From: Ginsengibacter sp963792025
Lineage (GTDB): Bacteria > Bacteroidota > Bacteroidia > Chitinophagales > Chitinophagaceae
Direction: 5' to 3'
Assembly: GCA_963792025.1 (NCBI GenBank)
Contig: CAWBUS010000010.1
Span: forward strand, 1-64,000
DNA: 64,000 nt
Part shown: one piece after another, positions 9,238 through 19,344 of the stretch
Numbering within the stretch: position 1 is the stretch's first letter
Layout: every line of letters begins with the position of its first letter
Made by a program: the position numbers and the translations under genes
Notes under the pieces: model-generated
The model's database searches: none
Seen by the model: the letters and a program-made list of their open reading frames with translations, nothing else
Told to the model about the DNA's origin: nothing

Positions 9238-9390
9238 TCAATGTTTTGCCGGGAGTTTTTTATCGTGTAGCCGGTACCGGTAGCCATGGGCATGTAAGAA
9301 TTTGCGCACCAGCATTTCGGGCTTTGTATTCTTGCCTTTAATGGCCGCCATGTTATTGCTTCTGGTTGCTTTATCGTGCACATCTGCCAT
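9238..9390 (-). pseudogene. Vsr N-terminal mini-ORF (copy 2)
   Basis: A clean 50-codon frame begins MADVHDKATRSNNMAAIKGK and continues through GYRYRLHDKKLP before ending AKH-stop. It is therefore the first third of Vsr with no frame break, cut just after KKLP. It lies tail to tail with the zeta-toxin gene and carries its own TAnnTTTG element. It lacks the catalytic core and cannot be an active nuclease. It could be a relic or a small expressed peptide. Confidence 0.75.
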
Positions 9391-9394
9391 GGCG

Positions 9395-9402
9395 CAAAGG
9401 TA
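9395..9402 (-). promoter_or_regulatory. TAnnTTTG promoter element before vsr mini-ORF
   Basis: TACCTTTG on the minus strand ends 4 bp before the ATG at 9390, the same spacing as at the longer vsr copy. No -33 element is clear. Confidence 0.45.
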
Positions 9403-9462
9403 ATAGCTATCGTTTAGCAGGTATGCGTTTATGGTTAGTCTTTATGGTTGTACCGGGGTTTA

Positions 9463-11488
9463 TTATTTAATAAACTGCTGCGTACTTTTTAATTTGCCCG
9501 ACTGGAAGGAAATGGAATACACACCGGCCGGCAGGTCTGCTGTATCAATGGTAGCGTCAGTAGTTCCGGCCCGGAGTTGTAATCGCTTTAGAACAGACCC
9601 TCTTGCATCTGCAACAGATATTTCTGTCGGGCCGGCTATACCGGCGAGCCTGATAAATAATTTATCCTTCACCGGGTTGGGGTACACCATAATGGCATTG
9701 TTCACGGGCGCATCGATAGCTATTATTTTACTATACGAAAACCTGCCATCAGCGTCCACCATCTTTAGCCGGTAATAAGTAATTCCGTTCAATGAAGACC
9801 TATCCGTGTACTGGTAATTATTTTGTGGATTGCCGGTTGCATCTACATTTGTCAATGGAGTAAACGATACCTGGTCAACACTTTTTTCTATGATAAAATA
9901 TTTTGTATTGATTTCTCTTTCGGTGCTCCAGTTAAGTACAGCGCGTTTTATTACTATACCTGCCATAAAAGTCAAGCAGGGTAACAGGAAGAAGGGCGTT
10001 ATAAAAAGTAATGATTCCGCCGTAAGGGTTGCTAAGGCCTGCACAGGTAGAATCAGCTGTATTGTTGTGGTCGGTTACAGTACCACCTACGGCCATATTT
10101 GCCACAATTCCCGCCGCATCTTTTCGCAGGAACAACCCGCCTCCCTGCGCAATGTCCACGTTGCCGGCACACACAAATTTGTATGGTATTGTATCGTTGG
10201 GTTCCAATAGGAGTTGCCCGCTTTCTATCCTTGTAGCCCCTGCCACATACAATGAATTGGTGCTGGTAACTTTTGCACAGCCGCTTTTATTGATGATGAG
10301 GGTATCGACAGGAAAGCCAATATTCCAGTCGACGTTGCTATTGCCATTCCCAAAAAATTCGAGTTTATAATGGCAATAATCCTGCACGCAATTGATAATG
10401 GAAGTTGTATCGCCAAAATTGATTATTCCCCCAATGTTAAATACACGTGCGCCATTTACGATCACGGCATCAGTATCATAATCAAATCCAATGGATGGGG
10501 TGTAGTTCACAAGATTTCCCGAAATCTTTACATCACCACTGATGCCTGCACTCTGCGCTTCACGCAGTATTACATCGCCATTGATAATATTGGGCAAAGG
10601 GTTCGCCGGATCTTCCTGTCGAAAATTAATAGTCCAGCCCGTAACATTTCCGTTAAATACCGAACCGGAAGTGGTAAAGTTAACACCACCTGTAAGTACT
10701 GAGAAGATAGATGCGTTTTCGGAAACGAAGCTTGCATTCCGGCCAATTAAAAAGGTTACACCTACATTATTGCCGTTAGGTTCGATGGAACTGTTTAGAA
10801 ATGTATCTACAGTATGACCGGCCAGAACAAAGCTCGAAGCGTTAAACGAGCTATTTTCTGCATACAGGCCACCTTTACTTTTGTCATCCAGATCGGTTGA
10901 TAAATTAAACCCGTCGAATGAACTACCTATAAATTTGGCCCACCCGCTATCTTCCAGGTGCAGGCCAGCCCAATCTGCATTATGTTGGGTATAGGTTCCA
11001 AACTTGCTATCTATTACCTGGAGATCTTTTATAGCAGGGTTTCCGCCATGCAAAAAAAACTGGCCGTGCTCTAACACAGCGCCAGAATCGAGCAACACAT
11101 AACCTCCATTTGAAGTATAAACATTTACAGGCGCCCCACCATCATAAAAATTTGTTTTATAATCAAAGTATATGGTAGTATTACTGACATGCATGCTGCG
11201 ACAGATTGATGAGGTTCCTCCGCCAATGATATTTGAATCTCCAGCATTTACATCAACCGGACCGCCAACACTAACGGATGCAATCCCGGATAACGCCTGG
11301 CTGACCACCACACCATCGAGGTATGTTGGTACCCTTTGAATAGGTATTTGGCCAACCGGTGTATTCATCTGTATCCAGCTAAGCGGATTGTTCCAGCCAA
11401 GATCGTTCTTATACAATAGGGTTATTCCCTGTGAATACACGGATATACATGTATTGAGGCATGCTATGGCGATGAAAACACGTTTCAT
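9463..11488 (-). pseudogene. Secreted beta-helix-like protein with T9SS type A tail, frameshifted
   Basis: The first fragment (start 11488) has a signal peptide (KRVFIAIACLNTCISVYSQ) and about 490 residues rich in Ser, Asn and Gly with repeated short strands (GDVILREAQSAGISGDVKISGNLVNY), typical of parallel beta-helix surface proteins. It ends LPVTLLDFYGRYSNK and goes out of frame near 9945. The next frame continues AVLNWSTEREINTKYFIIEKS and ends in a T9SS type A sorting tail with VYPNPVKDKLFIRL, then LPAGVYSISFQSGKLKSTQQF. Together it would be about 675 aa, exported by Sec and then T9SS to the cell surface. A one-base indel separates the cargo from its sorting tail. Part of the tail recurs at 20638-20742. 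Confidence 0.7.
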
Positions 11489-11840
11489 AATAGACTTTTT
11501 AGATGATAAGTGTTTTGTTGCCGGTTAAGGGATTTTTAGCAGAGGAGTATTGTAGTTAAGGTCAATGGATATTAAATATACGTGTAATTAATACATTTTT
11601 AAAGAATTTGCACGAAATATTCACTGTCTTCCCGGACCACGATAAATGTTTACATGCAAAGAAATAACATCGGGATGCGGTTGTGGCTACCGGGGAATTG
11701 CTGCGCTAATATTATAGTGATAGTAACCCGCAACTATCACGATGGTAAATTTCCGGGCAGAACCGGGTATGGATTTCGTGTATATGACGGCGTTAGGATC
11801 ACGCTTTTTTGTGTTGCCGGGAAGATGTAGTTGTCGAATA

Positions 11841-11995
11841 GCCGGTACCGTTAGCCGGGTGTAGCCGGTACCGGTAGCTTTGTGCACGCAGGAACTTTCT
11901 CACCAACATTCAGGTTTGCTATCGTTGCCTTTAATCCGGCTCATCCCGCAAAACGGGACAGGTGCTAAAACTCCGGGTTGCTTTATCATGCACCA
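11841..11995 (-). pseudogene. Vsr relic (copy 3)
   Basis: The minus strand begins with a degenerate LVHDKATRS, has an insertion of about 25 bases containing CCCGTTTTGCGGG, then MLVRKFLRA and SYRYRLH. The GYRYRL-coding segment is partly duplicated at 11841-11878. Several stops interrupt it. It directly abuts the end of the oxidoreductase gene at 11998. Together with the rest of 11489-11997, no intact gene is visible. Confidence 0.65.
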
Positions 11996-11997
11996 GC

Positions 11998-12987
11998 CTA
12001 CAGCCTAACGAATTGTTGACTTTTTACACTTTCGAAAAAAGCTTCGATCACCCTCATATTATTCACGCCATCTTCCAACGGAGTGGGTACCGGTTCGTTA
12101 TTTAATATCGCTTTGGAGAAAGCATCGCCTTGCAGCGTATATTGATTGATGGCATCAAAAACCGTTTCTTTGGTTCCTCCATTTGCATGCAACCATAGTT
12201 TCGTGGGCCGGTCGGGCGGGGCATTAAAGGGAATATCAATTTCTATCCTCCCATCCGTGCCAAATATATTCACACGCTGGTAAGGGCTTAATTGCGTGGA
12301 ACAGGTAAAGGTGGAGGTGCCGGTTTCAAAATCCATCATCCCCGAAGCGATGCGATCGGTCTGCATTACCGGGTCATATGCTGCTATGGCTGAAATGGCC
12401 GATGGTTCTTTACCAAAGATGAAGCGGGAAAGGGAAATATTATAACAACCGATGTCCATGATGCCGCCGCCGCCAATGTCTTCCTGGTTTCGGATATTGG
12501 CAGGATCGGCATTGAAATAGGAAAAGAAGGAATGAATAGTTCTCAGTGCACCAATCTTTCCCAGGTCCACCATTTGCTTAGCCAGTTGCCATTGCGGGTG
12601 AAAGCGGTACATAAACGCCTCCATGATCTTCAGTTGCGGATATTGCCTGGCTGCCGCCATTAATTTTTCTGCTTCCGCCACAGAGAGTGCGATGGGTTTT
12701 TCGCAAAGCACATGCTTGCCGGCCTGCAATGCTTTGATGCTCCACGGCACATGCAGGTGATTGGGCAGCGGAATGTACACTGCGTCTATTTCCGGATCGC
12801 GGAGCAATGCTTCATACGAGTCGTAAACAACGGGAATTTTCAGTTGGGTGGCTGCAGTTGTTGCCTGTTCTTTATTGCGTGAAGCAATCGCCACTACCTC
12901 ACAAAATTCTCCGGCCTGCATGGCGGGGATCACTTTTTGCCTGCCGATATTGGCGGTGCTCATGATGCCCCAGCGTACTTTTTTCAT
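11998..12987 (-). CDS. Gfo/Idh/MocA family oxidoreductase
   Basis: A 329-aa cytoplasmic NAD(P)-dependent oxidoreductase. The N-terminal Rossmann segment reads RWGIMSTANIGRQKVIPAM, followed by the family's catalytic EKP (K97) in GKHVLCEKPIALS. The C-terminal alpha/beta domain includes GGGGIMDIGCYNI, the usual substrate-side GxxxDxGxH-like region with Cys/Tyr rather than His. The family acts on sugars, inositols or related compounds; the substrate cannot be told from the sequence. It is a single gene with unrelated debris on its 3' side. Confidence 0.9.
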   Translation of the reverse strand: MKKVRWGIMSTANIGRQKVIPAMQAGEFCEVVAIASRNKEQATTAATQLKIPVVYDSYEALLRDPEIDAVYIPLPNHLHVPWSIKALQAGKHVLCEKPIALSVAEAEKLMAAARQYPQLKIMEAFMYRFHPQWQLAKQMVDLGKIGALRTIHSFFSYFNADPANIRNQEDIGGGGIMDIGCYNISLSRFIFGKEPSAISAIAAYDPVMQTDRIASGMMDFETGTSTFTCSTQLSPYQRVNIFGTDGRIEIDIPFNAPPDRPTKLWLHANGGTKETVFDAINQYTLQGDAFSKAILNNEPVPTPLEDGVNNMRVIEAFFESVKSQQFVRL

Positions 12988-13535
12988 GATATGTTTTTAT
13001 TAGATGCTGCTGCCGGCAAATCCTGCTCTCCTGTAAGGTTTTCCCGGTTGCGTGAATTTTTTATTCGCAAATTTATTTTTGTCTCAATGTCCAAAACCTG
13101 TTTTATTGAACTATTGAAAACTGTATGTTGTATGATACGAAGTTAATTTGAAAATCGAATTGACAATGCTGTTTGATGTTACTTGAAATACATTTGCCGT
13201 TAAGCCAGGCAGGCAAAGACCTCACTTCAAAAGGATAGATTTCTGCATTTGAACAATCGTTCTATTTCAGAGAAATATGATAATAACAGCAATTTTTGTT
13301 TCGTGCCTTTTGATTGTGTTTATAGCTTTGACATCTTATTAAAGCCATTTCTGATAATAAGCCACAAGGATTATGAACATCATAATTGGAACGCGGAAAC
13401 CAGCAGATTACATTGAAAAACATTCCGCCCTTTCTACTGCAAATAAATTCTTCCAGTAAGAATATATTACTATCAATTCTTAGATAAAAAACTTACGACA
13501 GTAGCAATGACAAGAAGATTGTATAACGGTTTTAT
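12988..13535. other. Intergenic, nothing recognised
   Basis: About 550 bp with no convincing ORF. A 21-codon hydrophobic frame at about 13277-13342 (MIITAIFVSCLLIVFIALTSY) has no supporting context. Confidence 0.4.
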
Positions 13536-13775
13536 TTATTGCACCAGCAGGTTTGTAGAAAGACTGTAAGCGCCGTGGTTCAGGAAAATGGTATAAATGC
13601 CCGGTACTACAGGGGAAGTGATTATGGTAAAATTATAAGTCGTGGTATACGGGTCATAAACCAGTTCATGCTTTTGTATCAGTATGCCCGACATATTATT
13701 TAGGGATAAATGCAGGGTGGTGCCGTTCTGCCTATAGGGGTAAATGGCAAATGGCCTTCGGGGGCTGTAGAATAG
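13536..13775 (-). pseudogene. Orphan T9SS type A sorting tail relic
   Basis: The minus strand reads FAIYPYRQNGTTLHLSLNN, then VVPGIYTIFLNHGAYSLSTNLLVQ-stop. This is the end of a T9SS type A C-terminal domain (xxYPNP...NGTT...G.Y...). No cargo domain or start codon is attached. The upstream frame is lost within about 240 bp. Confidence 0.6.
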
Positions 13776-14096
13776 TTACTACCCTAATGGTAGTTAAATA
13801 TGGCATTTCGTCATCTTATTTTACCTGATGATAATCTTATACTTTTTCCTTTTTCCTCCCGTTATTACACTCCACAGGATTGGAAAAGAATTAAAATAAA
13901 AGATTCGTCATCAATTTTACTATGCTAAAGCCGCATGCAACGACCATAAATTTCCTGAGGGCGGATAAGCCTTTTTTAGGAGCGTTGTATAATACATCAA
14001 AAATTGACGAGAAAGATCCTGCAATCTTAAATTCATATTTTTTCACCAATAACATTTCGCATTGTCTCGTTCTAAAGCTCATAAAATAAATTCAAT

Positions 14097-15239
14097 ATGA
14101 AAACCAATCTCTTCCTGCTTTCAGGAAATGGCTGGATTAGTCATCCGTCCAATAAAACAAATGAAACAAATTCGGTTCAGTTAGTACTTTGTTTTGGTGA
14201 AAAACAGATTTTCGCAAACGAAAATATCTATGCTGATTTAAGAATGAAATTTCCCAATGCCGAAATTACCATGAGTAGCACAGCAGGTGAGATTTACCAT
14301 AATACCGTCCAGGATAATTCAATGATAGCGGTTGCAATGGAATTTGAAAAAACCGCCATAAAAACAGCTTCTGTAAATATTGAAGATTTTAATAACAGCT
14401 ACAATGCGGCTTATGAGTTGGGGAAGAAACTTCCAAATGAAGATCTCACCTACATCATGATTTTTTCTGATGGCAGTCTTGTAAATGGAAGCGAGCTGGT
14501 AAAGGGTATTAGCCAATATGCCGGCGATAATGTGCTGGTAACAGGTGGCCTCGCCGGGGATGGGGCAAGTTTTGCTTCAACCCTGGTGGGTCTTAACGGG
14601 CAACCTTCCGAGGGAAAAATTGTTGCTATCGGGTTCTATGGAAAAAATATTATTGTTACTCACGGGTCGCAAGGAGGCTGGGATATGTTTGGCCTTGAAA
14701 AAGATATTACCAAATCAAATGGAAATGTTTTATTTGAAATTAATGATCAAAGCGCATTGGAATTATACAAAAAGTATCTTGGCCCTGATGCTGATGACTT
14801 GCCAGGTTCGGCTTTGTTGTTTCCATTGTCGGTTACAATACCGGGCAGCAAAAACCCTGTTGTCAGAACTATTTTATCAATAGATGAAGAAAAGCAAAGT
14901 ATGACCTTCGCAGGTGATGTACCTGAAGGGTCAAGAGTAAGATTTATGAAAGCAAATTTTGACCGGCTCACTGCTGCTGCATCAACAGCCGCTGCCCAAA
15001 CGATTGCTGGCAGAAAAGACAAACCCGGTTTTTCCTTGCTCTTAAGTTGTGTTGGCCGAAAGATAATTTTAGGACCTAGAATTGAAGAAGAAGTTGAAGC
15101 CGTATGGGAAACATTAGGGGATGAAACAACGCTGGCTGGTTTTTATACGTATGGGGAAATATCACCATTTAATGAAGGAGGGAATTGCCAGTTACATAAT
15201 CAAACAATGACTATCACCTCATTTTATGAGCTACCATAA
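14097..15239 (+). CDS. FIST domain sensor protein
   Basis: A 380-aa protein with FIST_N (about 30-220: VQLVLCFGEKQIF, STAGEIYHNTVQDNSM, VLVTGGLAGDGASF) and FIST_C (about 225-370: LLSCVGRKIILGPRIEEEVEAV, GFYTYGEISPF). FIST domains are predicted to bind small ligands such as amino acids in signal transduction. It has no signal peptide. Its stop overlaps the start of the following histidine kinase by 14 bp, so the two are translationally coupled and FIST very likely feeds a signal to that kinase. Confidence 0.9.
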   Translation: MKTNLFLLSGNGWISHPSNKTNETNSVQLVLCFGEKQIFANENIYADLRMKFPNAEITMSSTAGEIYHNTVQDNSMIAVAMEFEKTAIKTASVNIEDFNNSYNAAYELGKKLPNEDLTYIMIFSDGSLVNGSELVKGISQYAGDNVLVTGGLAGDGASFASTLVGLNGQPSEGKIVAIGFYGKNIIVTHGSQGGWDMFGLEKDITKSNGNVLFEINDQSALELYKKYLGPDADDLPGSALLFPLSVTIPGSKNPVVRTILSIDEEKQSMTFAGDVPEGSRVRFMKANFDRLTAAASTAAAQTIAGRKDKPGFSLLLSCVGRKIILGPRIEEEVEAVWETLGDETTLAGFYTYGEISPFNEGGNCQLHNQTMTITSFYELP

Positions 15240-17868
15240 ACTGCTTTCAAAACAAATTGCGAAATATTTACCGGTCGACTTACAGGAAAGGCCGGACATG
15301 AAAAAATTCCTTGCTGTTATAAGCGAATCCTATAAAGCGCACGAAAGGGATATTGAGTTGGCCGAAAGAGCGCACAGCATTAGTGAGGAAGAATATATTG
15401 AAATTAACCAACAACTGGCACATGAATTAAAAGTTAAAAAGCTTTCGGTAGAAAAATTAAAGGAAGCGTTAGGAACTATTAGTGGAGAAGAAAAGCAAAT
15501 TGATTCAGATGACCTTCTCATAATTGCCCGTTATATTAATCAGCAGGTAAGTAAGCGAAAAAATGCAGAGAAGGTTTTCACTTCACTAATTACCAACATG
15601 CAAAGTGGCATATTACTGGAAGATGAAAACAACGAAATAGTTTTCACCAACCAACTATATTGCGACATGTTTCATATGCCGGCAACTCCGGAAATATTAC
15701 AAGGCACTAATTGCAGCAGTGGCGAACGAAGCAAACATCTTTTTAAGTATCCGGAACAATTTGTAAATGATTTAAAAAAGATATTATCACAGAAAAGATT
15801 AATTACCGCCGAGTTGCTGGAGATGGCTGATGGCCGCATTTATGAAAGAGATTTTATTCCAATTTATTCTGAAAATATTTTTAAAGGACAGCTATGGAGC
15901 TATACCGATATTACCGAAAGAAAAAAAGCCCAGGACGCAATTGAGCAGAGCGAGTTAAAGAACCGCCTGATCATGAATGCCGCATTGGATGCTATCATCA
16001 CAATGGACAATGAAGGCCATATAACTTTTTGGAATCCACAGGCAGAAAAAATATTTGGATGGAGAAGCCAGGAGGTAATGGGTAAAGAATTTTCAGAGAT
16101 AATTCTTCCCACGCAATCAAGACAAGCTTATAAAGGAAGGATAAAACATTCCCTAAAAGCAGGTACAGGAAATATCCTGGATAAACAAGCGGAATTAACA
16201 GCTATCAACAAATGCGGGCACGAATTACTGATTGAAATGTCTATGATACCTGTAGAACAAGGCGATACCAGTTTTATTTGCTCATTCATCAGGAATATTA
16301 CAGCCCAAAAAGAGCTGGAACTGGAATTGATCAATGCGAAAGAGGTTGCAGAAGCATCCACACGGGCTAAAGAAATGTTTCTCGCCAATATGAGCCACGA
16401 AATCCGAACTCCCATGAATGCTATAATGGGAATGGCCAACCAATTGGGCAAAACTATGCTTGATAAAGACCAGAAATTTTATCTGAACACGATAAACTCT
16501 GCAGCCGATAATTTATTAATAATTATAAATGACATACTGGATTTATCAAAAATAGAAGCAGGTAAACTCACTATTGAAAATATTGGTTTCGAACCAAAAG
16601 CCGTCATTGAAAGAGTGATGCAGGTGATGATTCATAAAGCCGAAGAAAAAGGCCTCTCACTTACCAATGAATTTTGCGATGTTAAATTATCTCCTGTTTT
16701 AATAGGAGACCCTTACCGCATTAACCAGATATTGCTGAATCTTATTTCGAATTCCCTGAAGTTTACCGAGAAAGGTACTGTTGACATAAGCTGTAGGGTG
16801 ATTGACGATAAGTTAATGAGTCAAACCGTTTGTATAACGGTTAGGGATACTGGTATCGGAATGGATAAATCATTTGTAAAAAATCTTTTTCAAAAATTTA
16901 CACAGGAAGATGAATCTGTTACACGTAGATTTGGGGGCACCGGCCTCGGAATGAGTATCTGTAAACAGCTTATCGAATTATTAAACGGTACTATACAGGT
17001 AGAAAGTGAAAAAGGTATTGGCACCACAGTTACCCTCACGCTGCCATTTTCTAAAGGAATACAAGCTCATCTGCAAAAAAAAGATGCAGGAAAATTACCT
17101 TTGAATACCCTATCCGGTAAAAAAATTTTAGTTACCGATGATAATGAAATGAACCGCCTGGTTGCAACCACCATTTTAAAACATTATGGGGCGGTGATTA
17201 AGGAAGCGCAAAATGGAATTGAAGCAATAGACAGGATAAATGGGGAATTATTTGACCTGGTATTAATGGATATCCAGATGCCGGTAATGGACGGGCTGGA
17301 AGCAACTAAATTGATTCGTGAAAACATAAGTAAAGAATTACCAATTATTGCTTTAACAGCATTGGCGCTGAAAGACGATGAATCCAGATTTCTCGATGCC
17401 GGTATGAATGACTATCTCTCTAAACCTTTCAAGGAAGACCAGCTAATTAATGTAATATCGCGCTGGATTAATAAATCATCTTCTGACGGGCAAAATGCAT
17501 CCTCGTCTGAAAAAGAAAATTTCTCTCATGATTTAAAAGGTGTACGTGTTATGGGAAAAGAAAAGCAAGTATTCACAGATGAACATATTGAACTCTTTAT
17601 TCACCAGGCACCGGCATTAATTAAGGAAATTATAGACGCATATGAAACAAATGATTTTATAAAAGTCAACAGAACCGCCCACCGGCTCAGGGCTTCGGTG
17701 AATACTGTCGGAATGGGTTCTCTTAAAAATGAGATATTGGAAATTGAATTATCGGGCGAAGAAGAACAAAAAACCGAAAGATTTAAAACCTTGATTACGC
17801 AATTGAATCGTTCAATAAACCAGGTTGTAGACGAATTGAAATTACCTGAGCAAGGAATAACCGGTTAA
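15226..17868 (+). CDS. Hybrid sensor histidine kinase with REC and Hpt domains
   Basis: An 880-aa cytoplasmic kinase with no membrane segment. In order: an N-terminal helical region (about 1-110), two PAS domains (about 115-230 and 240-365, the second with ALDAIITMDNEGHITFWN), HisKA with MSHEIRTPMNAIMG (H381), HATPase_c with N-box QILLNLISNS (N498), DTGIGM and GGTGLGMSI, a receiver domain with LVLMDIQMP (D672) and the conserved K in LSKPF, and a C-terminal Hpt with RTAHRLRAS (H809). A complete His-Asp-His relay is thus in one chain, and the final output regulator is not adjacent. It overlaps the FIST gene, which probably supplies the ligand input. Confidence 0.95.
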   Translation: MSYHKLLSKQIAKYLPVDLQERPDMKKFLAVISESYKAHERDIELAERAHSISEEEYIEINQQLAHELKVKKLSVEKLKEALGTISGEEKQIDSDDLLIIARYINQQVSKRKNAEKVFTSLITNMQSGILLEDENNEIVFTNQLYCDMFHMPATPEILQGTNCSSGERSKHLFKYPEQFVNDLKKILSQKRLITAELLEMADGRIYERDFIPIYSENIFKGQLWSYTDITERKKAQDAIEQSELKNRLIMNAALDAIITMDNEGHITFWNPQAEKIFGWRSQEVMGKEFSEIILPTQSRQAYKGRIKHSLKAGTGNILDKQAELTAINKCGHELLIEMSMIPVEQGDTSFICSFIRNITAQKELELELINAKEVAEASTRAKEMFLANMSHEIRTPMNAIMGMANQLGKTMLDKDQKFYLNTINSAADNLLIIINDILDLSKIEAGKLTIENIGFEPKAVIERVMQVMIHKAEEKGLSLTNEFCDVKLSPVLIGDPYRINQILLNLISNSLKFTEKGTVDISCRVIDDKLMSQTVCITVRDTGIGMDKSFVKNLFQKFTQEDESVTRRFGGTGLGMSICKQLIELLNGTIQVESEKGIGTTVTLTLPFSKGIQAHLQKKDAGKLPLNTLSGKKILVTDDNEMNRLVATTILKHYGAVIKEAQNGIEAIDRINGELFDLVLMDIQMPVMDGLEATKLIRENISKELPIIALTALALKDDESRFLDAGMNDYLSKPFKEDQLINVISRWINKSSSDGQNASSSEKENFSHDLKGVRVMGKEKQVFTDEHIELFIHQAPALIKEIIDAYETNDFIKVNRTAHRLRASVNTVGMGSLKNEILEIELSGEEEQKTERFKTLITQLNRSINQVVDELKLPEQGITG

Positions 17869-17983
17869 AATCGATGTTGCCAATAAGAACTTAGTTTTTT
17901 GCGGGAGGCCTGGCTCAACCAACCAGATGAAATGATTGCATATTTTTCAGTAATGCTTATCCAGCCTTTTTCGTAGCCCCGTA

Positions 17984-18193
17984 TTAAATGTCAACGGTTC
18001 CCATATCCCCGGTTCGTACATTTTGAGTAATATATTTATAGTAAGGACTCGCGGGATCCATTGGTTTCCCATTAAGAACATTGTCTTTACTTTCCCCGCC
18101 GAACCAATGGTCAACAAGCGCTGCCCTTGATTCATTATTAAAGTAAGATGAATGCCAGTCTGGCCCTGCATCGGTTATCAATACGAACGCCAA
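17984..18193 (-). pseudogene. Unidentified gene fragment
   Basis: A minus-strand open stretch reads AFVLITDAGPDWHSSYFNN, then DHWFGGESKDNVLNGKPMDP and YYKYITQNVRTGDMGTVDI. Composition is protein-like but I cannot assign it. It has no start codon other than TTG and meets a plus-strand relic head-on at 18192, so it is probably a broken remnant. The interval 17869-17983 has nothing recognisable. Confidence 0.35.
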
Positions 18194-18593
18194 TCTTTTA
18201 TGGCAGGACGGAAGTTCAGCATCGTCTTTTACAGTGGTGAAAGATGGTATCTATTTTCTTACCGCTGCTAATGAATGCGAAAGTTATACCGATTCGGTTA
18301 CCATATCCACAGGATTCTGTGATATTATAATGCCCACAGGATTTACACCAAATGGCGATGGCGTCAATGATATTTTTAAAGTGAAGTATCCATTCCCCGT
18401 AAAACAGTTTAACCTGGTTATATATGACCGTTGGGGCGAATAAGTTTTTGAGACAAATACAATAAGTGAAGGATGGGATGGAACGTTGAAGGGATTACCT
18501 TCTCCACAAAGCACTTATGTATGGGCTATCAGTTTTACAGATATTAATAATAAGCAGCAACAACTAAAAGGTCTCGTTACGTTATTGAGATAG
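18192..18593 (+). pseudogene. T9SS type B (gliding-motility-type) C-terminal relic with in-frame stop
   Basis: The frame reads GIYFLTAANECESYTDSV, then MPTGFTPNGDGVNDIFKV, KQFNLVIYDRWGE, TAA at 18441-18443, VFETNTISEGWDGTLKG, and a normal end LKGLVTLLR-stop. This is the CHU_C or type B sorting domain used by very large T9SS adhesins. Everything N-terminal is missing, and RWGE-K-VFETN has become RWGE-stop. Confidence 0.75.
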
Positions 18594-18614
18594 TCATTTA
18601 TTTGGCCACAGTCC

Positions 18615-18761
18615 CTTAGTGTAGCCGGTACCGGTAGTTATGTGTATGTAAGAATTTTGGCACCTGCATTTCGGGCTTTGTATTCTTGCCTGTATGCGGC
18701 TCGTACCAAAAACGGGACAAGTGTTATAACTGCGGGTTGCCTCATTATGTACATCTGCCAT
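18615..18761 (-). pseudogene. Vsr relic (copy 4)
   Basis: The minus strand starts ATGGCAGATGTACAT and reads MADVHNEATRSYN, followed by the same inserted segment as copy 3 (TGTCCCGTTTTTGG...GAGCCGC), then out-of-frame remnants of KNTKPEM and GYRYRL. It is cut after the latter. It is more decayed than copies 1 and 2. Confidence 0.65.
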
Positions 18762-18781
18762 TATATAAAAATAGCAAACGC

Positions 18782-19195
18782 TTAGTTCAGTCTGTTGAAT
18801 GGTGTTATAAAGCCTTGAGTTAGCACAAGCCCGATTGAATCTTTTGTTGCAATGTGCAGCAAATATGATTGAACTTCGGTTCGGCCGGTTAGGGTCTTTA
18901 CTGTTTGGGTGAGCAAAAAAAGGTTTTGATCAATATCCGGATTGCCGGTTAAGCTGTCCGGCGGCGCATAAGATATTGTATAAGTAAATGAAGTTTTATA
19001 GCGAAAATCAGTGGGGTTGTTCCAATTTTTAAGAAATCCTTTTTCTCCTGTAGACTTGTTGGAAAAGATAAATACCATCGGAACGGACTGACTTCCACTT
19101 GCTCTCCATCCACCGATTAAAACGTCGGGATTAAATTTTTGAGCAGAGCAAACAGACAAGGTTAAGACGCCTAATAATGCTAAGAGAAATTTCAT
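18782..19195 (-). CDS. Secreted hypothetical protein, lipocalin-like
   Basis: A 137-aa protein with a signal peptide (KFLLALLGVLTLSVCSAQ). The mature part begins FNPDVLIGGWRASG, resembling the opening of small lipocalin-like domains, followed by alternating beta-strand-like segments (FRYKTSFTYTISY, NLFLLTQTVKTL, SYLLHIATKD). No cysteine pair or catalytic motif. Function unknown; probably periplasmic. Confidence 0.6.
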   Translation of the reverse strand: MKFLLALLGVLTLSVCSAQKFNPDVLIGGWRASGSQSVPMVFIFSNKSTGEKGFLKNWNNPTDFRYKTSFTYTISYAPPDSLTGNPDIDQNLFLLTQTVKTLTGRTEVQSYLLHIATKDSIGLVLTQGFITPFNRLN

Positions 19196-19292
19196 GTGTG
19201 TGTGTTTTTACAAATATCTACCAAAACTAATTCAGTTTTAGCTGGAAAACGGCAACCAGCTGGATGCATGCAGGATACAATCTATAGTTGCC

Positions 19293-19324
19293 GTTGAATT
19301 TAATAAAAGCTATTTCTATATTTG
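19293..19324 (+). promoter_or_regulatory. Bacteroidetes-type promoter
   Basis: GTTG at 19293-19296 and TATATTTG at 19317-19324, separated by 20 bp, match the -33/-7 consensus (TTTG, about 20 bp, TAnnTTTG). It precedes the ATG at 19345 by 20 bp and supports that start rather than the upstream in-frame one at 19288. Confidence 0.6.
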
Positions 19325-19344
19325 TGGATTACCAAAACCAAATT

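Noticed and set aside
13891..14082. A 63-codon minus-strand ORF before the FIST gene
   Set aside because: No recognisable domain, no promoter, composition not clearly coding. Treated as chance.
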